The notes under the pieces were generated by a model that saw only the letters and a program-made list of their open reading frames with translations, was not told where the DNA came from and did no database searches. DNA of 64,000 nucleotides, from assembly GCA_965153355.1 (NCBI GenBank), contig OZ231127.1, positions 84,072,001 to 84,136,000 of the forward strand. The letters run 5' to 3'. How positions within the stretch are numbered: position 1 is the stretch's first letter; each line of letters starts with the position of its first letter. This document shows positions 63,415 through 64,000 of the stretch, one piece after another. The position numbers and the translations under genes are program-made. The DNA is from Flaccisagitta enflata (lineage: Eukaryota > Chaetognatha > Sagittoidea > Aphragmophora).

Positions 63415-63998
63415 TAGAGGGGTTTTCGCATTGGAAAAATTATCGAGATATTACATAGGCAATACACTTTTTTTTTTTTATAAGAACGTCATTTTTTGAG
63501 CAAGCCTTCAATGTTCTTAAATTTTGAGCAGCTTTAAGGCTTGAACGTTCTTAAATTGTTCTTAATTTAAATACACTTTTTAACCTTCAATTAAGAACGT
63601 TCTTAATTAATTTTCAGTTTCTCATTAAGGCGAAAATGAAAGAAAATGTCAATGAAACAATAAACTAGCAGATTTTAACGTTTTGAATGAATTAAAATCA
63701 ATGAAAGTAGAAAAATATGCTATATAAAGAGAAACATGATTTGCTGAACAGAAGAGATACAGAGTCTGTTCATTTACAAAGAACTATTGGTTAAAAAAAG
63801 CCCAGGAAAAAAAATTTTTAGGATTTTAAGCCTAATGTTCTTAAATTTTTGAAGAAATGAAGCCTTCCAATGTTCTTAGCATGTTCTTAAATTTTTGACG
63901 ATTTGAAGCCTAACGTTCTTATAAACTTGGTTCTTATAAAAAAAAATAAGTGTACCCAGATAATATCTAGATAATAAGCCCAATGCGAAAACCCCCTA
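63415..63998. mobile_element. TIR element I with nested H, copy 2
   Basis: Same arrangement as 52352-52933. The nested H copy is at 63463-63954. The window ends two bases after the right TIR. Confidence 0.7.
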
Positions 63999-64000
63999 GG

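Overview
This window is AT-rich eukaryotic DNA, most likely from an invertebrate animal. The evidence is GT-AG introns, cAMP-dependent-protein-kinase-type coding exons, a degenerate non-LTR retrotransposon, TA-flanked MITEs and very long microsatellites. No bacterial feature, rRNA, convincing tRNA or CRISPR array is visible. Genes occupy only a few kilobases and the rest is layered repeats, many inserted in one another.

Genes. (1) 2544-3952 (+): a four-exon gene for a signal-peptide protein, with an in-frame TAG between its cysteine-bearing ectodomain and a transmembrane segment. (2) 8418-9038 (+): the last coding exon of a PKA-like kinase (C-lobe, from the catalytic loop to the terminal FxxF). 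(3) 40579-44740 (+): two exons giving a 655-residue and a 337-residue block, which together form a long Ser/Thr/Gln/Asn-rich extension followed by a PKA-like N-lobe. The rest of that kinase is not found downstream, so the two kinase halves lie in the wrong order for one gene. (4) 59642-56717 (-): a three-exon gene for a 392-residue Ser/Asn/Thr-rich protein of unknown function, with an 18-codon first exon. (5) 33042-33271 (+): a possible exon cut off by a MITE. Two decayed LINE copies lie at about 10.6-14.7 kb.

Repeats. The dominant family is a set of hairpin-ended elements, 121 bp to 1.5 kb long and mostly flanked by T-runs. They have a 5' hairpin, a CGGTC-rich tract, a second copy of the hairpin's 3' arm near the far end, and a 3' hairpin followed by CTTGTTT. 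The stem sequences differ between copies but stay complementary, giving subfamilies called A to E here. They resemble non-autonomous Helentron-type (DINE-1/HINE-like) elements. A related class, called F here, has long inverted ends, inverted internal minisatellites and its own variable terminal hairpin. Other families are TA-flanked MITEs of about 590, 490 and 125 bp, a 2.1-kb TIR element (J), a hAT-like 5-kb insertion holding a 71-bp satellite, and large fold-back elements.

Layout: 0-1.6 kb minisatellite inside a hairpin element; 2.5-4 kb membrane-protein gene; 4.5-8.4 kb repeats; 8.4-9.0 kb kinase C-lobe; 9.4-10.2 kb nested repeats; 10.6-14.7 kb LINEs with MITEs; 16.2-21.4 kb hAT-like element with satellite; 21.6-39 kb mosaic of hairpin elements, F elements and microsatellites; 40.6-44.7 kb kinase N-lobe gene; 45-50 kb repeats; a 23-bp N gap at 50240; 50.3-52.9 kb duplicated at 61.3-64.0 kb; 53-56.6 kb nested repeats; 56.7-59.6 kb minus-strand gene. 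Family letters (A-K) are labels made for this annotation only.
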